From: Tannerella sp.
Lineage (GTDB): Bacteria; Bacteroidota; Bacteroidia; Bacteroidales; Tannerellaceae
Assembly (NCBI GenBank): GCA_031261145.1
Contig: JAISJX010000446.1
Coordinates: 1 to 7,998 of the forward strand
DNA length: 7,998 nucleotides
Direction of reading: 5' to 3'
The notes under the pieces were generated by a model. It did not search any database, had not been told where the DNA came from, and saw nothing but the letters and a program-made list of their open reading frames with translations. The number at the start of each line of letters is the position of its first letter. Position 1 is the stretch's first letter. Shown here in pieces: positions 7,559 through 7,998 of this stretch. Position numbers and translations under genes: made by a program.

Positions 7559-7907
7559 GATTATCCGCAATCGTACCCCAAAAAAACAGGAGCGAGAAAT
7601 AGGGTTTTTCACATTCCGTCCCTGACGGGACGGTAGCGCGTTGTGTGTGTTTTTCTACCGACATTTTGGGGCTGCGGGACATTTTCAACCTGCCATCTGC
7701 TGTTCCGTCAGCAAGGGGGCAAGCCCCCTTGTTGGTGGTGGCATGACCCGTTTCCGACGTTCGTGATTCATAATATCCCGTTAGGGATGTAATGTTGGTA
7801 GAAATGTCCATCAAACCTCATTTTCGTCCCGTCAGGGACGATATGTGCTATTCTTTTTAAAATTCAATCGCTACCATGAGACGTTAGTGGTATGATTGCG
7901 GATAATC
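7559..7907. repeat. MITE-like or composite REP element with imperfect terminal inverted repeats
   Basis: GATTATCCGCAATC at 7559-7572 is the exact reverse complement of 7894-7907. The match continues inward for TACC, giving 18 of 19 positions. Within these ends lie CCGTCCC-TGAC-GGGACGG (7616-7633), TTTCTACC (7652-7659), a CAAGGGGGC/GCCCCCTTG palindrome (7712-7731), ATCCC-GTTA-GGGAT (7775-7788) followed after 8 nt by GGTAGAAA (7797-7804), and CGTCCC-GTCA-GGGACG (7825-7840). An open frame across it (7814-7473, minus) is built from these repeats and is not accepted as a gene. No transposase or clear target-site duplication is visible. Confidence 0.6.
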
Positions 7908-7974
7908 GTTAAAATCAATAAAAGATTTTTTGAGAATAATCCAATAAAATATAGGATGTTATATTATTAATGTA

Positions 7975-7982
7975 TATCTTTG
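7975..7982 (+). promoter_or_regulatory. Possible rightward -7 box for a gene beyond the window
   Basis: TATCTTTG matches TAnnTTTG on the plus strand, inside an AT-rich stretch (7910-7980). A -33 TTTG is not evident at the expected place near 7951-7956. If real, it makes the 7407-7998 interval a divergent intergenic region between dacB and an unseen rightward gene. Confidence 0.4.
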
Positions 7983-7998
7983 CCAGGGAAATTATCAA

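Noticed and set aside
7473..7814. Minus-strand open frame of 113 codons upstream of dacB
   Set aside because: It lies almost wholly inside the hairpin-rich repeat element, has low-complexity composition and no recognisable domain, and its 3' part overlaps the region just upstream of the dacB promoter. It is best explained as repeat DNA that happens to be open.

Overview
The window looks like chromosomal DNA of a Bacteroidales bacterium (phylum Bacteroidota). Three leftward transcription units start behind close matches to the Bacteroides-type -7 box TAnnTTTG, start codons lack clear Shine-Dalgarno sequences, and the protein families (a ~620-residue ParE, an S41 CtpA with a long C-terminal helical tail, an S13 DacB) have the form usual in that order. 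The genus cannot be read from the sequence. All recognisable genes lie on the minus strand.

Layout from right to left, in transcription order: (i) 7407-7998 is non-coding. It holds a roughly 350-bp structured repeat bounded by an imperfect 19-bp inverted repeat, the dacB promoter, and a possible rightward promoter at the window edge. (ii) dacB (7406-5919) encodes a secreted D-Ala-D-Ala carboxypeptidase/endopeptidase. (iii) A new promoter at about 5854-5861 starts a tightly packed run: a two-domain GNAT-like protein (5821-4685), parE (4688-2820), coaD (2806-2333) and ctpA (2343-718). The first pair overlaps by 4 nt (ATGA), coaD lies 13 nt after parE, and ctpA overlaps the end of coaD by 11 nt, so translational coupling is likely. 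(iv) 327-717 is non-coding and packed with palindromes. (v) At the left edge a small antitoxin-like gene (290-57) overlaps by ATGA the start of what looks like a broken VapC/PIN toxin gene (60-1, running off the window).

The genes are mostly housekeeping. ParE decatenates and relaxes DNA, CoaD makes dephospho-CoA, and CtpA and DacB process proteins and peptidoglycan in the envelope. The unusual content is between genes. Both flanks carry members of one short repeat family: a small hairpin with a 4-nt loop (for example ATCCC-GTTA-GGGAT), an 8-nt spacer, then GGTAGAAA. On the left two units face each other around a perfect 22-bp stem-loop. On the right they sit inside a MITE-like element. These REP-like structures and the internally deleted toxin are the main things to check. 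I see no clear previously undescribed multigene system in this window.
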